Source: Micromonospora_J zhanjiangensis
GTDB taxonomy: Bacteria; Actinomycetota; Actinomycetes; Mycobacteriales; Micromonosporaceae
Assembly: GCF_042650605.1 (NCBI RefSeq)
Contig: NZ_JBHSBN010000014.1
Coordinates: 111,921-175,920, forward strand
Reading direction: 5' to 3'
Length of the DNA stretch: 64,000 nt
A program made the position numbers and the translations under genes. Each line of letters starts with the position of its first letter. The first letter of the stretch is position 1. Of this stretch, positions 15,574-24,467 are shown one piece after another. Under the pieces are notes generated by a model. It did no database searches. It saw only the letters and a program-made list of their open reading frames with translations, and was not told the origin of the DNA.

Positions 15574-15990
15574 ATGACGTTCACCCACGCCACCCCGACG
15601 ACGACCTCCGGCCGCAAGGTCAATATCGCGCTCTGGGCGCTGCAGGTCCTGCTGGCCGCCGCGTTCCTGCTGGCCGCCTGCACGAAGTTCATCGCCTACC
15701 CCGACGCCGTTGAGGCATTCGATCAGATCGGCCTCGGTGTTTGGTTCATGTACTTCATCGGAGCAGTTGAACTCTCCGGCGCGGTCGGACTGCTGGTACC
15801 GGCCCTGTCCGGTCTGGCCGGGCTGGGCCTCACCGCCCTGCTGGCCGGCGCGGTCGTCACCCAGATACTGCTATTCGACCCCGTCACCGTGATCACCCCG
15901 GCCGCCTACTTGGTGCCCGTCACACTCGTTGCCTGGGGCCGCCGCCAGCACACCGTAAAGCTCTTGCGCCGCAGTAACCGCGAAGCCTGA
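15574..15990 (+). CDS. DoxX-family membrane protein
   Basis: A 138-residue integral membrane protein with four predicted helices (ALWALQVLLAAAFLLAACTKF; WFMYFIGAVELSGAVGLLV; LGLTALLAGAVVTQILLF; AAYLVPVTLVAW). The LAACTKF and GAVELSGAVGLLVP segments are DoxX/SURF4-like signatures. Relatives are linked to redox or thiol-stress complexes, but the activity is not defined. An AGAAGGGA site precedes the ATG. It is divergent from the YCII-sigma operon and carries the same ECF42-type promoter, so it is probably controlled by the sigma factor next door. Confidence 0.88.
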   Translation: MTFTHATPTTTSGRKVNIALWALQVLLAAAFLLAACTKFIAYPDAVEAFDQIGLGVWFMYFIGAVELSGAVGLLVPALSGLAGLGLTALLAGAVVTQILLFDPVTVITPAAYLVPVTLVAWGRRQHTVKLLRRSNREA

Positions 15991-16120
15991 CCCAGCAACC
16001 GACGTCGAGCCGTACAAGGTCCTGCGGTCATCGTCGGCGGGTCATGCATGGTCCAAATCCCACGGCACGGCGATTCAGTGACCCGTTGGTGGCTGTATTA
16101 ATCACAGACTGATCAGCGAG

Positions 16121-17152
16121 CTATCGGATTTCGACAATGACCTTTCCGAACGGGTCTGCCGACTCGTAGTACCGGAACGCCGCGCCGGCTTCCTCGAACG
16201 GGAACGCTCGGTCGGTGACCGGTCGAAGCTGGTGCGCGGTGATGATCTCGTTCAGCTTGGTGAACTGGGCGCGACTTCCGACTGCCAACGCCCGAACCGT
16301 CGCGGCGACACCGAACAGCAGGCGAGGGTCGAGGGGTGGCCAGTCACCGGACCGGGACCCTACGAACGCGACGTGCCCGTTGACGGCAACCGACTTCAGT
16401 GACTGCTCCAGTGTTCCGGCAGTGTCGACGACCCGGTCGACCCCTCGCCCGTCGGTGATGTCGCGGACCGCGTTGTGCCAGTCGGGAACGGCGCGATAGT
16501 TGACGACCTCGTCAGCGCCCAGGTCACGAAGACGCTGTTCCTTTTCCACCTGGCCGGTCGTGGCGATCACTTTCGCGCCGAGAAGCTTGGCCAGTTGCAG
16601 CGCGAACAGTGATACGCCGCCCGAACCGGTGGTGAGCACCGTGTGCCCGGGCCGGGTCCCAGGACCGTCCCCGGTCAACGCGTTCCATGCGGTGACGGCA
16701 GCGCACGGCAGCGTCGCGGCTTCGGCGTAGGAGAGGTGCTCGGGGACCGGGACGAGGGCGTGCTCCGGCAGGACGGCGAGTTCGGTGAGCAGGCCGTCGA
16801 GGGAGCCTCCCAATTGGGGCAGGTATGACGGCTTCAGGGGGCCGTCCAGCCATTGCGGGAACAGCGCGGCGGTGACCCGATCACCCGGTCGTACCCGCTG
16901 GACACCCGGCCCCACGGCGATGACCTGCCCGGCACCGTCACTGACGGGGATGACGTCCGGCTTGACCGGCAGCACGTACTGCCCCCGCAGCACCAGCAGT
17001 TCGCGGTAGCTGAGCGAGACGGCGTGGACCGCGACCGCGACCTCGCCGGTGCCTGGCGTGCGTGGTTCGTGGGTGCGCAGCTGCAGGCCATCGATGCCGT
17101 CGCCGCTGTTGACATGGTAGCTGCGCACGGACGGGGGAAGCGTCGCAGTCAT
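16121..17152 (-). CDS. Zinc-type alcohol dehydrogenase/quinone oxidoreductase-like enzyme
   Basis: A 343-residue medium-chain dehydrogenase/reductase. The N-terminal GroES-like domain shows VSLSYRELLVLRGQYVLPVKP and GDRVTAALFP; the Rossmann domain starts at VLTTGSGGVSLFALQLAKLLG (about residue 170), followed by GADEVVNYRAVPDW and VDRVVDTAGT. The catalytic-zinc Cys/His set of true alcohol dehydrogenases is not obvious, so an NADPH-dependent quinone or enone reductase is more likely. It is second in an operon after the NTF2-like gene, 5 nt apart, and is probably controlled by the divergent MmyB-type regulator. Confidence 0.88.
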   Translation of the reverse strand: MTATLPPSVRSYHVNSGDGIDGLQLRTHEPRTPGTGEVAVAVHAVSLSYRELLVLRGQYVLPVKPDVIPVSDGAGQVIAVGPGVQRVRPGDRVTAALFPQWLDGPLKPSYLPQLGGSLDGLLTELAVLPEHALVPVPEHLSYAEAATLPCAAVTAWNALTGDGPGTRPGHTVLTTGSGGVSLFALQLAKLLGAKVIATTGQVEKEQRLRDLGADEVVNYRAVPDWHNAVRDITDGRGVDRVVDTAGTLEQSLKSVAVNGHVAFVGSRSGDWPPLDPRLLFGVAATVRALAVGSRAQFTKLNEIITAHQLRPVTDRAFPFEEAGAAFRYYESADPFGKVIVEIR

Positions 17153-17157
17153 CGCGG

Positions 17158-17580
17158 TCAGCCCTCGATGAACTGGTAGTCGCTGACGATACGCCCGTCC
17201 GCCCCGAGCACGAGGATCTCCAGCCCGACACCGGCCACCTCGCCACCGTCGCGAGGCACCATCTCCCAGTGGAACTTGACCACGTCGTGGAGCCGTTCGG
17301 CATCCCCGCGGGAACGGAACACGAAGGTGCCCGGTGCGATGAACTCCTCGTACGAGCGCGTCACCCGCACCTCCAGCTCGTCATGCCCGCGCGCCTCCAG
17401 GACGAGACGGTCGAACCCCAGGCCCTCGGCGGCCTGTCGCATGTCCTGCGGCGGCTGCAGGACATGGACCCCGTCGGCGGACCAGAGCTCGCGGACGGCG
17501 GCGCGGCGACGTTCCGGGTCGGGTTCGCACCACAGCGCGACATAGCGGTCAGTGAGGTTCTTCAGGTCGATGTCAGCCAT
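17158..17580 (-). CDS. NTF2-like/SnoaL-type small protein
   Basis: A 140-residue protein with the NTF2/SnoaL fold pattern: an N-terminal helix (LKNLTDRYVALWCEPDPERRRA), then ELWSADGVHVLQPP, and strands in FHWEMVPRDGGEVAGVGLEI and GRIVSDYQFI. Members are cyclases, isomerases or ligand-binding proteins; which applies here is unknown. The ATG at 17580 has AAAGGA upstream. It precedes the oxidoreductase gene by 5 nt and is divergent from the regulator at 17696, so the three genes form one regulated unit. Confidence 0.8.
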   Translation of the reverse strand: MADIDLKNLTDRYVALWCEPDPERRRAAVRELWSADGVHVLQPPQDMRQAAEGLGFDRLVLEARGHDELEVRVTRSYEEFIAPGTFVFRSRGDAERLHDVVKFHWEMVPRDGGEVAGVGLEILVLGADGRIVSDYQFIEG

Positions 17581-17695
17581 AGCGATCCTTTGATCGTGGA
17601 TGATCGTTGCGACCACGACTGTCCTGCGCCGGACGCGCCGCGACAATTCCCCGGGGGGAATCGCCAACCGGCGCGGCACCCGGTACACAGGAGAA

Positions 17696-18499
17696 ATGAT
17701 CACCGAATCCGTGCGTGGCGGACTTCCGGGTGCCTTGCGCACGTGGCGCACCCGACGACGCGTCAGCCAACTCGAACTGGCGGTGCGGGCCGGCACCACG
17801 CAACGGCATGTCAGCTTCATCGAAAGCGGACGCTCAACCCCCGGCCGGGCGATGATCATACGGCTGGCCGAATCGCTGGAGGTGCCGATCCGCGAACGCA
17901 ACGAACTGCTCCTCGCCGCCGGATTCGCGCCCGCGTACCCGCAGCGCGAACTGGACGATCCCCAACTGGCACCGGTCCGAACCGCCCTCGAACGCGTCCT
18001 GCACGGTCACCTGCCGTACCCGGCCGTGATCGTCGACCGGCACGGCGACCTCATCTCCGCCAACGCGGGCTTCCAGATGATCACCCGGGGAGTGGATTCA
18101 CACCTGCTCACCCCACCCGTGAGCGTCCCCCGAGTCCTACTGCACCCCTGCGGTCTCGCACCCCGCATCGTCAACCTCGACGAATGGGCCTGGCACATCA
18201 TCGACAGCGTCCAAGCCGAAAGCGTCCGCAACCCGAGCGACCGGCTCCGACGCCTCGCCGAGGAACTCGTCAACCTGGCGCCCCCGCGGCCACGGCAACT
18301 CCCGCCCCACCACCTCGGGTTCGCGGTACCACTGCACCTGCGCACGAGCGACCCGGATGTCCGTGAGCTGCGGCTCATCACCACGCTCACCCACTTCGGC
18401 ACCGCCACCGACGTCACCATCGCCGAGCTGCGACTGGAAGCATTCCTCCCAGCCGACGAAGCCACCAGCGCCGCACTGGCCGAACTCGTCAGGTGGTGA
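17696..18499 (+). CDS. XRE regulator with MmyB-like ligand-binding domain
   Basis: A 267-residue regulator. It has an N-terminal helix-turn-helix (ALRTWRTRRRVSQLELAVRA, then RHVSFIESGRSTPG) and from about residue 95 an MmyB-like domain (YPAVIVDRHGDLISANAGFQ, then RLRRLAEEL and HHLGFAVPLHLR). MmyB-type regulators often control a divergent short-chain or zinc-type oxidoreductase gene, exactly the layout here. AGGAG precedes the ATG at 17696 by 3 nt; an upstream in-frame start at 17600 would run through the shared promoter region and is rejected. Confidence 0.9.
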   Translation: MITESVRGGLPGALRTWRTRRRVSQLELAVRAGTTQRHVSFIESGRSTPGRAMIIRLAESLEVPIRERNELLLAAGFAPAYPQRELDDPQLAPVRTALERVLHGHLPYPAVIVDRHGDLISANAGFQMITRGVDSHLLTPPVSVPRVLLHPCGLAPRIVNLDEWAWHIIDSVQAESVRNPSDRLRRLAEELVNLAPPRPRQLPPHHLGFAVPLHLRTSDPDVRELRLITTLTHFGTATDVTIAELRLEAFLPADEATSAALAELVRW

Positions 18500-18535
18500 C
18501 CACCTTCGCCCGCGAAAAGCGTCCGGCCGCCCCGC

Positions 18536-19579
18536 TCACACTGCCTCCCCGCCGAAGTCGACCTCGATGTGCGGCGACAGCGCCTTGAGGAAGTCGCGGG
18601 CGTCGAAGGCCGTACCGGCCGAGGCGACGCCGACCGTCCTGGTCCGGCCGGTGAGGATCCGGTCGGCCGCCTCCACGGCCAGGGGTGCGCTCACCGCGTA
18701 GATGTCGCGGCCGCGCGCCACGGCACGCCGTTCGTCGTCGCCGGAACGGACGAGCACATCGACGACGAACGACTGTGCGGAGCGTCCGTCGGCGTCGACC
18801 GCGACCGGGGCCGGGGTCTGTGCGCCGGCCAGATCTTGGGCGGCCTCGACGGTCATGTAGGTGCGTACCTCTGCGACGGCCAGGTGGCTGGGAATGGTGA
18901 CGACGTCCGCCATGGTGAACTCCGCGATGACGGCCCGGGCGCCCAGGGGCTGCGGGAAGAACCACTTCTCGACCGGCGGCTGATCGTCGCGGTACTCCAG
19001 CCGGCCGCCGCTGTAGCGGACGCGCCGGCCGTCGCGGCGCTCCCGGGAGACGACCCCGGCGGCTCGGGTGCCGTCCGTGGGGTGCCAGCTGTCGAGACCG
19101 TACGCCACGTGCACCTCGTCCGCGCCCGCCTGGTCGCCGAGCGCCGCCGTCACGAGCAGGTCGCCGAGGCCACCGTAGAACGCCATCGCCGGGACGACCG
19201 TGACCCCGGCTCCTCGGGCCCGGTCAGCGAACAGCCGGAACGTGTCGAAGTTCGCCTCGATTTCCGCGGCGACATCCACATACGGGATTCCCGCGCGCAA
19301 CGCCGCCTCGAGGAGCGGTGCCGCCGTGACCGCGAACGGACCGGCACAGTTGATCACCATGGCCGCTCCGGCCAGCGCCCGGTCCAACGCACCAGGATCG
19401 TCGACCGCCGCCGGACGTACGTCCAGTCCCGGCCACGCCGCCGCCAGCGTCTGCAACTTTTCGGGGTCGCGGCCGGCCAGCAACGGCAGGTAGCCGCGTC
19501 GCCGCAGCTCGGCTACCACGAACCGACCGGTGTGCCCGTACGCCCCGTACACCGTGACCATGTTTCCCAAAGCACTCAT
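18536..19579 (-). CDS. Saccharopine-dehydrogenase-like NAD(P)-binding oxidoreductase
   Basis: A 347-residue protein with an N-terminal Rossmann fold (VTVYGAYGHTGRFVVAELRRRG; LLAGRDPEKL; AAMVINCAGPF) and a C-terminal domain resembling saccharopine dehydrogenase/trans-acting enoyl reductases (YVDVAAEIEANFDTF; VPAMAFYGGLGDLL). The substrate is unknown; the family includes lipid enoyl reductases and many uncharacterised proteins. The start is ambiguous between two ATGs 6 nt apart (19585 and 19579). It is divergent from the GlxA regulator, which is its likely controller. Confidence 0.82.
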   Translation of the reverse strand: MSALGNMVTVYGAYGHTGRFVVAELRRRGYLPLLAGRDPEKLQTLAAAWPGLDVRPAAVDDPGALDRALAGAAMVINCAGPFAVTAAPLLEAALRAGIPYVDVAAEIEANFDTFRLFADRARGAGVTVVPAMAFYGGLGDLLVTAALGDQAGADEVHVAYGLDSWHPTDGTRAAGVVSRERRDGRRVRYSGGRLEYRDDQPPVEKWFFPQPLGARAVIAEFTMADVVTIPSHLAVAEVRTYMTVEAAQDLAGAQTPAPVAVDADGRSAQSFVVDVLVRSGDDERRAVARGRDIYAVSAPLAVEAADRILTGRTRTVGVASAGTAFDARDFLKALSPHIEVDFGGEAV

Positions 19580-19637
19580 GACCATATGATCGCGGCCGCT
19601 CGGCCTGACCCGCGAGTGGCTGGAACGACACCATGCA

Positions 19638-19643
19638 TACAAT
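19638..19643 (+). promoter_or_regulatory. -10 box of a leaderless promoter for the GlxA-type gene
   Basis: TACAAT ends 7 nt before the ATG at 19651, which puts transcription start at or next to the start codon. This favours 19651 over the earlier in-frame ATG at 19633. No convincing -35 box is visible. Confidence 0.5.
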
Positions 19644-19650
19644 TCCGGAC

Positions 19651-20601
19651 ATGCACACAGTCGCGGTCGCGGTCGCCGACGGTATCCTGAACTTCGAGCT
19701 GGCCCTGGCGTACGAGCTGTTCAACTCCATCCCGCCGGTGCCGCGCGACGACTGGTACCACCTGGTCATCTGCGGGCGCGATCCCGTCCGCGCCGACGGC
19801 CGCTTCCTGCTGGAACCAGACTGCGGACTGGACGCACTGGCCAGGGCCGACACCGTGATCGTCCCGGGCTGGGCCGACGTCGACCAGACGCCGCCGGCGG
19901 ATCTCGTCGACGCCGTACGGGCCGCGCACGACGCCGGGGCCCGGGTGGCCTCGCTGTGCACCGGCGCCTTCGTCCTGGCCGCTGCGGGCCTGCTGGACGG
20001 GCGGCGCGCCACCACCCACTGGCTGCACGCGCAGGCGCTGACCAGCCGCTACCCCCGGGTGACGGTCGACCCGAATGTCCTCTACATCGACGAAGGCAGC
20101 GTGCTCACCTCCGCCGGCAAGGCCGCCGCGCTCGACCTCTGCCTGCACCTGGTCCGCCGTGACCACGGCTCGGCGGTCGCCAACACGCTCGCCCGCAAAC
20201 TCGTCGTATCGCCGCACCGGCCAGGCGGCCAGGCACAGTTCGTCGCCGCCCCGATTCCGCCGACGCGCGACCGTCCCTTCAGCGACGTGCTCACCTGGGC
20301 GGTCGAACGGCTGGACCAGCCGCTGACCGTGACCGACCTGGCCGGCCGCGCAAACCTGAGCCCGCGCCACCTCGGCCGCCAGTTCCGCTCGGCGACCGGC
20401 GCCACGCCCCTGCAGTGGCTGCTCACGCAGCGGATCCGGCGGGCCCAGGAACTGCTGGAGACCACCGACAACAGCGTGGAAGCCGTCGCGGCGGCCACCG
20501 GCATGGGCACGGCGACCACGCTGCGCCGGCATTTCCAACGTACGGTCGGCGTGTCTCCGCAGGCCTACCGCCAAACCTTCCGAGCCCGCCGCACGCCGTA
20601 A
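19651..20601 (+). CDS. GlxA-family AraC-type transcriptional regulator
   Basis: A 316-residue regulator with a DJ-1/PfpI-like N-terminal domain (HTVAVAVADGILNFELALAY; VASLCTGAFVLAAAGLLDG, with Cys in the nucleophile-elbow position) and a C-terminal pair of AraC helix-turn-helix motifs (VTDLAGRANLSPRHLGRQFR and VEAVAAATGMGTATTLRRHF). GlxA-type proteins usually regulate neighbouring catabolic or detoxification genes; the divergent saccharopine-dehydrogenase-like gene is the obvious candidate. The ATG at 19651 is supported by the leaderless -10 box. Confidence 0.92.
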   Translation: MHTVAVAVADGILNFELALAYELFNSIPPVPRDDWYHLVICGRDPVRADGRFLLEPDCGLDALARADTVIVPGWADVDQTPPADLVDAVRAAHDAGARVASLCTGAFVLAAAGLLDGRRATTHWLHAQALTSRYPRVTVDPNVLYIDEGSVLTSAGKAAALDLCLHLVRRDHGSAVANTLARKLVVSPHRPGGQAQFVAAPIPPTRDRPFSDVLTWAVERLDQPLTVTDLAGRANLSPRHLGRQFRSATGATPLQWLLTQRIRRAQELLETTDNSVEAVAAATGMGTATTLRRHFQRTVGVSPQAYRQTFRARRTP

Positions 20602-20717
20602 CTTCCACGCCGACTGGCCGCCTGCCACTGTTCGCCGGGAACCACCCACGGTCTGGGCTGGCGCCCCTGGTGCTAACGCGTCCCCCAGCTGCGGCGCGCA
20701 TCGCCGACACCCGAGAA

Positions 20718-21425
20718 TCAGCGCAGCGCCGGAATGTTGTCGATCTGGTCGGGGCGGAGGCGTTCTCGCATGATGCCCGCCGGTCGCTCCCGGCCAGGCT
20801 CGTATGTGACGACCTCTTCGGCGGTGACGGCGAGGTCGACGCTGAAGTCGTGGTCGGCGTGGGGCAGGTTCTCGTCGAGGAGTTGGCTCTGGTGGACGGT
20901 GGTGGCGATGCTGGTGGCAGTGTTCACGAGTCCGGCCTCGGTGAGGAGTGCGATCTCCAGGTCGGAGTAGCCGGCTCCCTTGCCGATGCGTACGCCGTTT
21001 CGTCGGCTGATAGCGACGCTGCCGCAGACGATCAGGTCGACCGGCCGCATGTCGTCGGGGCCGACGGTGGGGGCGACCTCGGGTGCGCCGGTGCTGGTGG
21101 CCGCGATTTCGAAGGGCACCGTCAGGACGGCCGGGTCGAGCAGGTAGAAGGGCTTCGGTGTGGCGAGTCGTGGGACCGCCATGTAGAGCAGCTTGCCTTC
21201 TCGGAGGGCGCGTACCCGAACGGGTAGCTGAGCCCGGTCGGGGTTGCACTTGACGACCCGCGCCTGCCTCCAGACCGCCAGCGAGGCAAGCCGGGCCGCT
21301 GCTTCCTCCTTGCCGACGAAATCGGGAATGTGGCCGTGGACTCCGGGCGGTGCGGCACCCTCGCGTTCGAGTAGGTCCCAGACCCGTCGCCGAACGGACT
21401 GCTTGGCGTGGTCGATGCTCGTCAC
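20718..21425 (-). CDS. 5-formyltetrahydrofolate cyclo-ligase family protein
   Basis: A 235-residue enzyme of the 5-FTHF cyclo-ligase (methenyltetrahydrofolate synthetase) family, which converts 5-formyl-THF with ATP to 5,10-methenyl-THF. The conserved basic and glycine-rich pieces are seen: VRRRVWDLLE at the N-terminus and NGVRIGKGAGYSDLEIALL (substrate/ATP region), then TSIATTVHQSQL. It is somewhat longer than canonical members (about 190-200), so a paralogue with another role is possible. The GTG start at 21425 follows TAGGAG. It lies about 90 nt downstream of an XRE regulator on the same strand. Confidence 0.85.
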   Translation of the reverse strand: MTSIDHAKQSVRRRVWDLLEREGAAPPGVHGHIPDFVGKEEAAARLASLAVWRQARVVKCNPDRAQLPVRVRALREGKLLYMAVPRLATPKPFYLLDPAVLTVPFEIAATSTGAPEVAPTVGPDDMRPVDLIVCGSVAISRRNGVRIGKGAGYSDLEIALLTEAGLVNTATSIATTVHQSQLLDENLPHADHDFSVDLAVTAEEVVTYEPGRERPAGIMRERLRPDQIDNIPALR

Positions 21426-21517
21426 GGTGTCGCTCCTACGTGGTCATCAGGGTGAGGAGCCGGTCGTTGATGGGCATTTCATGGACCTTGATGCAGGAAG
21501 GAGATGGCTTGTCGAGC

Positions 21518-22753
21518 TCACCGAGCCGGATGCTGGCCAGGGTGAGATTGCCGATCACGCACCCGGAGAACTGTGGCAAGTCGGATGATCGTAGCGGGGG
21601 CACCGGGAGCACGGGCGATATCGGCGAGCATGGCCCGAGCCGCCGGACGCTGGCGTACCTCGGCCGGTGCCAGGCGGTCAGCGTCAACCAGCAGCCGGGC
21701 GGCGTTGATCGGGTCGTCGCTGTGCAGGTAGGCGCGGGCGGCATCGATCAGGTATGCGGCCCGGTGCTCGGCGGGCAGCCACCGCCAGCCGTCCCGCTGG
21801 ATGTTCGTCTCATGTCGGGCCACCGCCCCGCCGGAGTCACCCAGTTCGACCGCAGAGGCCGTCCGTGCCAACTCCACCGCGGTCGGTCCGAATCCCGTAC
21901 GGTGGTGGTCCTTGCCGTCGCCGACTCGTTCGGCCATCCCGGCGGCTTCGTCGAGTAGTTCGGCCGCGGCCGCGCCGTCACCATCGTGGGCGGCGGCCAA
22001 GGCCGCCTGGACCAGAAGAGCGCCGCACAGGGACAGTTGCTCAGGTAGGCCGCACTCGATCACGGGCGGGATGATGCGGTACGCGGCGGCGAGTGTTACC
22101 GACTTCGCCTCCCGTGCCCACCCCGAGGTGCGGAGCACCTGACCGAGTTGCACCGCCGCGCTGGCCACCAGCACCCCATCGTTGGCCGCGACGTTCATCG
22201 CCCGATCGACAGCAAGCCACGCCGGCCCCGGTGCTCCGAGCTTGACCAACACGGCGGCGGCGACCCGGTACGCATCCACCAGCGGCACCTGACCTGGTCC
22301 AGGTTGGTGGGCCCGAGTGCGTTCCACGTCAACCAGCAGGTCCGGCAGCAGATTGACCACCTGCGGATAGCGGGCATGCTGAAAGGCCGTCCAGGCATGA
22401 GCCGTTGTCCTGTTCACCTGATCGATCGACAGGGCAGGCCGTTGAGGTGATGATCTACCGAGGGGAATCTCGTACCGGGAAAGCGCCGCCCGGATTCGCT
22501 CTACCCCTTCATCGCGCTCGACCACGTCGACCGGAGCGTCATCCTGTTCCAACAACGCCGTCGCATCGATGCGCAGCACGGTGGCGATCTCTTGAAGGGT
22601 CGACACCCTGTCCAGGGCTCGTACGCCCCGCTCGACCTTGTCTACCCAACTCTTGGACTTTCCGAGCCGGTCGGCGAACATCTGTTGCGAGAGTTTACGC
22701 CGAGTCCGCAGGTGGGCGACTCGTCGGCCGATCGGGAGGAAATCAGCGCCCAC
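21518..22753 (-). CDS. XRE-family regulator with C-terminal helical-repeat domain
   Basis: A 411-residue regulator. The helix-turn-helix is at residues 8-62 (IGRRVAHLRTRRKLSQQMFA; KSKSWVDKVERGVRALDR). A long TPR-like all-alpha region follows (LVDAYRVAAAVLVKLGAPGP; LLVQAALAAAHDGDGAAAAE; YLIDAARAYLHSDDPINAAR). It is the same architectural class as the regulator at 4920 but clearly a different protein. The start is a GTG at 22753 with only a weak ribosome site. The cyclo-ligase gene lies downstream on the same strand and could be co-transcribed. Confidence 0.85.
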   Translation of the reverse strand: MGADFLPIGRRVAHLRTRRKLSQQMFADRLGKSKSWVDKVERGVRALDRVSTLQEIATVLRIDATALLEQDDAPVDVVERDEGVERIRAALSRYEIPLGRSSPQRPALSIDQVNRTTAHAWTAFQHARYPQVVNLLPDLLVDVERTRAHQPGPGQVPLVDAYRVAAAVLVKLGAPGPAWLAVDRAMNVAANDGVLVASAAVQLGQVLRTSGWAREAKSVTLAAAYRIIPPVIECGLPEQLSLCGALLVQAALAAAHDGDGAAAAELLDEAAGMAERVGDGKDHHRTGFGPTAVELARTASAVELGDSGGAVARHETNIQRDGWRWLPAEHRAAYLIDAARAYLHSDDPINAARLLVDADRLAPAEVRQRPAARAMLADIARAPGAPATIIRLATVLRVRDRQSHPGQHPAR

Positions 22754-22916
22754 GACGCCACCGCCGATCCGGCACCGCCCGGGTCGTCTCTTCCACCGGG
22801 ATCCGCTCCGCCTCGGCCTGGGCGAGAATCCGCTGCCTGGCGGCCTCTCGCTCCGCAGCCTCCGTCCCGCTCGCCCGGGTTCGGCTCTGGATCCAAGTCT
22901 CCGTCTTGGGTAGGAA

Positions 22917-24422
22917 TCAGTGCTCCGCCGTCACCAGCCGGGCCGCCCGGCGTACGTCCTCGTCCAGTGGCCGGTCCGGGTCCACCGGCGCGACGGCCTC
23001 GCCCAGCGCGTCGAGCAGCGACCGGCACCCCGCCGCCGTGACGTCCCGATCCCCGACGTGCGCCGCCTGACGCAACCCCACCGCCAGTGACCCGCACAGC
23101 AGGGTCAACAACTCGGCCACGTCGTACGCCCGCAGCGCGGCCTGGGTGCCGAACGGCACGACGTCCTGGTTGTGCAGGTTGGTCGGCAGGCTCTGCATGC
23201 CGGCCGGGGTCGCGGCCCGGCGCATCTCGGCGACCAGTGCCGTGCTGGCCAGTTGCACCCCCTGCACCCCGTGCTGCTGCCCGGGTCCGGCGGCCAGCAT
23301 CGGCGGCCGACCGCCGTTGCGGTGCGGGTCCACCAGCAGGTCGAGTTGCCGTTCGGCGAGGTTGCCCAACTGGGTGGCCACGTTCGCGAGCGTGTCGGCG
23401 GCGAACGCGGCCGGCTGGCCGAAGAAGTTGCCGCCGTGCACGACCGCGTCGTCGTCGGGGAAGAACAGCGGGTTGTCGTTGACGCTGCCCAGGTCGGCCG
23501 CGACGACGCCGTCGACGTAGCGCAGCGCGTCCTCGGCGGCGCCGAGCAACTGCGGGGTGCAGCGGATGCTGTACGGCTCCTGCAAAGGGCGGTCGCCGGC
23601 CGGGACGGATCCGGCGAGCGTGGCGCGCATCCGCCCGGCGACCTCGACCGCGCCGGGGTGCCCGTACGCGGTGATCAGGCGCGGGTCGAGGAAACCGGGA
23701 TCGCAGCCGAGCAGGTCGACCAGCAGGCAGGTGAGCGACTGGAGCGCCCGGTGCGCGGAGCGTACCCGGTCCAGCGCGAGCGACAGCGCGGCGCTCGTCA
23801 CCGACGTGCCGTTGACCAGGGCGAGCGCGTCCCGTCCGTCGAGGGTGAGCGGGTCCAGTCCGGCCTCCCGCAGCGCGTCGGCGGCCGGCCTCCGCCGACC
23901 GTCCAGATAGGCCGAACCGCGACCGCGCAGCGCCTGGGTGGCGTACGCGAGGGGGATCAGGTCGCCGCTCGCGCCGACCGAGCCGTACCGGGGAACGGCC
24001 GGCACGAACGTCGTGCCGAACATGGCGGCGAGCCCGTCCACGACGCGGGCCGAGACACCGGAGGCGCCCCGGGCCAGCGACCACGCCCGGGTCAGCAGCG
24101 CGGCCCGGACCAGATCCGTTGCCAGGTCCGGTCCCTGCCCGGCGGTCAGGTGCGCCAACGTGTTGTCGCACTGGTCCGCCTCGTCGGTCCGGCCGGCGAA
24201 GCCGACCAGCGCGCCGAACCCGGTGGTCGCGCCGTAGACCGCGCGTCCCGGCTCGGCCAGCACCTTCCGCAGGTACGCCCGCCCGCGCTCGACCCGGTCG
24301 CGTACCTCCGGTCCGACCAGGACGGTGACCGGTGTCGCGGCCCGGCGCAGGCCGGCGGGGGACAGCGGGGCGGCCAGCTCGATGGCGGCGTCGGCGGCGG
24401 TCACGGCACGACCGTAGTACAT
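22917..24422 (-). CDS. MIO-dependent aromatic amino acid ammonia-lyase/aminomutase
   Basis: A 501-residue member of the HAL/PAL/TAL superfamily. The Ala-Ser-Gly triad that forms the MIO prosthetic group is A151-S152-G153 within RYGSVGASGDLIPLA; the catalytic Tyr is Y63 in AVYGATTGFGA; conserved LVNGTSV, GSVNDNPLF and QEPYSIRC-type motifs are present. At the substrate-selecting position the text is NTLAHLTAG, with His91-Leu92 where tyrosine ammonia-lyase has its His-Leu pair; histidine lyases have Ser-His. A tyrosine-type substrate is therefore inferred. No hut genes are nearby. It is divergent from the flavoprotein-ligase operon. A GTG at codon 7 is an alternative start. Confidence 0.9.
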   Translation of the reverse strand: MYYGRAVTAADAAIELAAPLSPAGLRRAATPVTVLVGPEVRDRVERGRAYLRKVLAEPGRAVYGATTGFGALVGFAGRTDEADQCDNTLAHLTAGQGPDLATDLVRAALLTRAWSLARGASGVSARVVDGLAAMFGTTFVPAVPRYGSVGASGDLIPLAYATQALRGRGSAYLDGRRRPAADALREAGLDPLTLDGRDALALVNGTSVTSAALSLALDRVRSAHRALQSLTCLLVDLLGCDPGFLDPRLITAYGHPGAVEVAGRMRATLAGSVPAGDRPLQEPYSIRCTPQLLGAAEDALRYVDGVVAADLGSVNDNPLFFPDDDAVVHGGNFFGQPAAFAADTLANVATQLGNLAERQLDLLVDPHRNGGRPPMLAAGPGQQHGVQGVQLASTALVAEMRRAATPAGMQSLPTNLHNQDVVPFGTQAALRAYDVAELLTLLCGSLAVGLRQAAHVGDRDVTAAGCRSLLDALGEAVAPVDPDRPLDEDVRRAARLVTAEH

Positions 24423-24428
24423 CGAATC

Positions 24429-24442
24429 TCAGAACGCTCTGA
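24429..24442. promoter_or_regulatory. Inverted repeat between the MIO enzyme and flavoprotein genes
   Basis: TCAGA, 4 nt, TCTGA lies in the 45-nt gap between the two divergent starts, at a position where one bound protein could control both genes. Its arms are short, so it is only a candidate operator. Confidence 0.35.
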
Positions 24443-24467
24443 AGTCCACCCGCTACCGTCGGCGGTC

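Noticed and set aside
13660..15990. Classical sigma/anti-sigma pair.
   Set aside because: No anti-sigma zinc finger or transmembrane anti-sigma gene is next to the sigma gene. The YCII partner and C-terminal extension define the ECF42 type instead.
21426..21565. A small protein on the minus strand (about 39 residues, beginning VIGNLTLASIRLGELDKPS) between the XRE and cyclo-ligase genes.
   Set aside because: The composition looks protein-like, but there is no ribosome site, no known family, and most of it overlaps the end of the XRE gene.
22917..24422. Histidine utilisation gene hutH.
   Set aside because: No hutU, hutI or hutG is nearby, and the selectivity loop has His-Leu rather than Ser-His.
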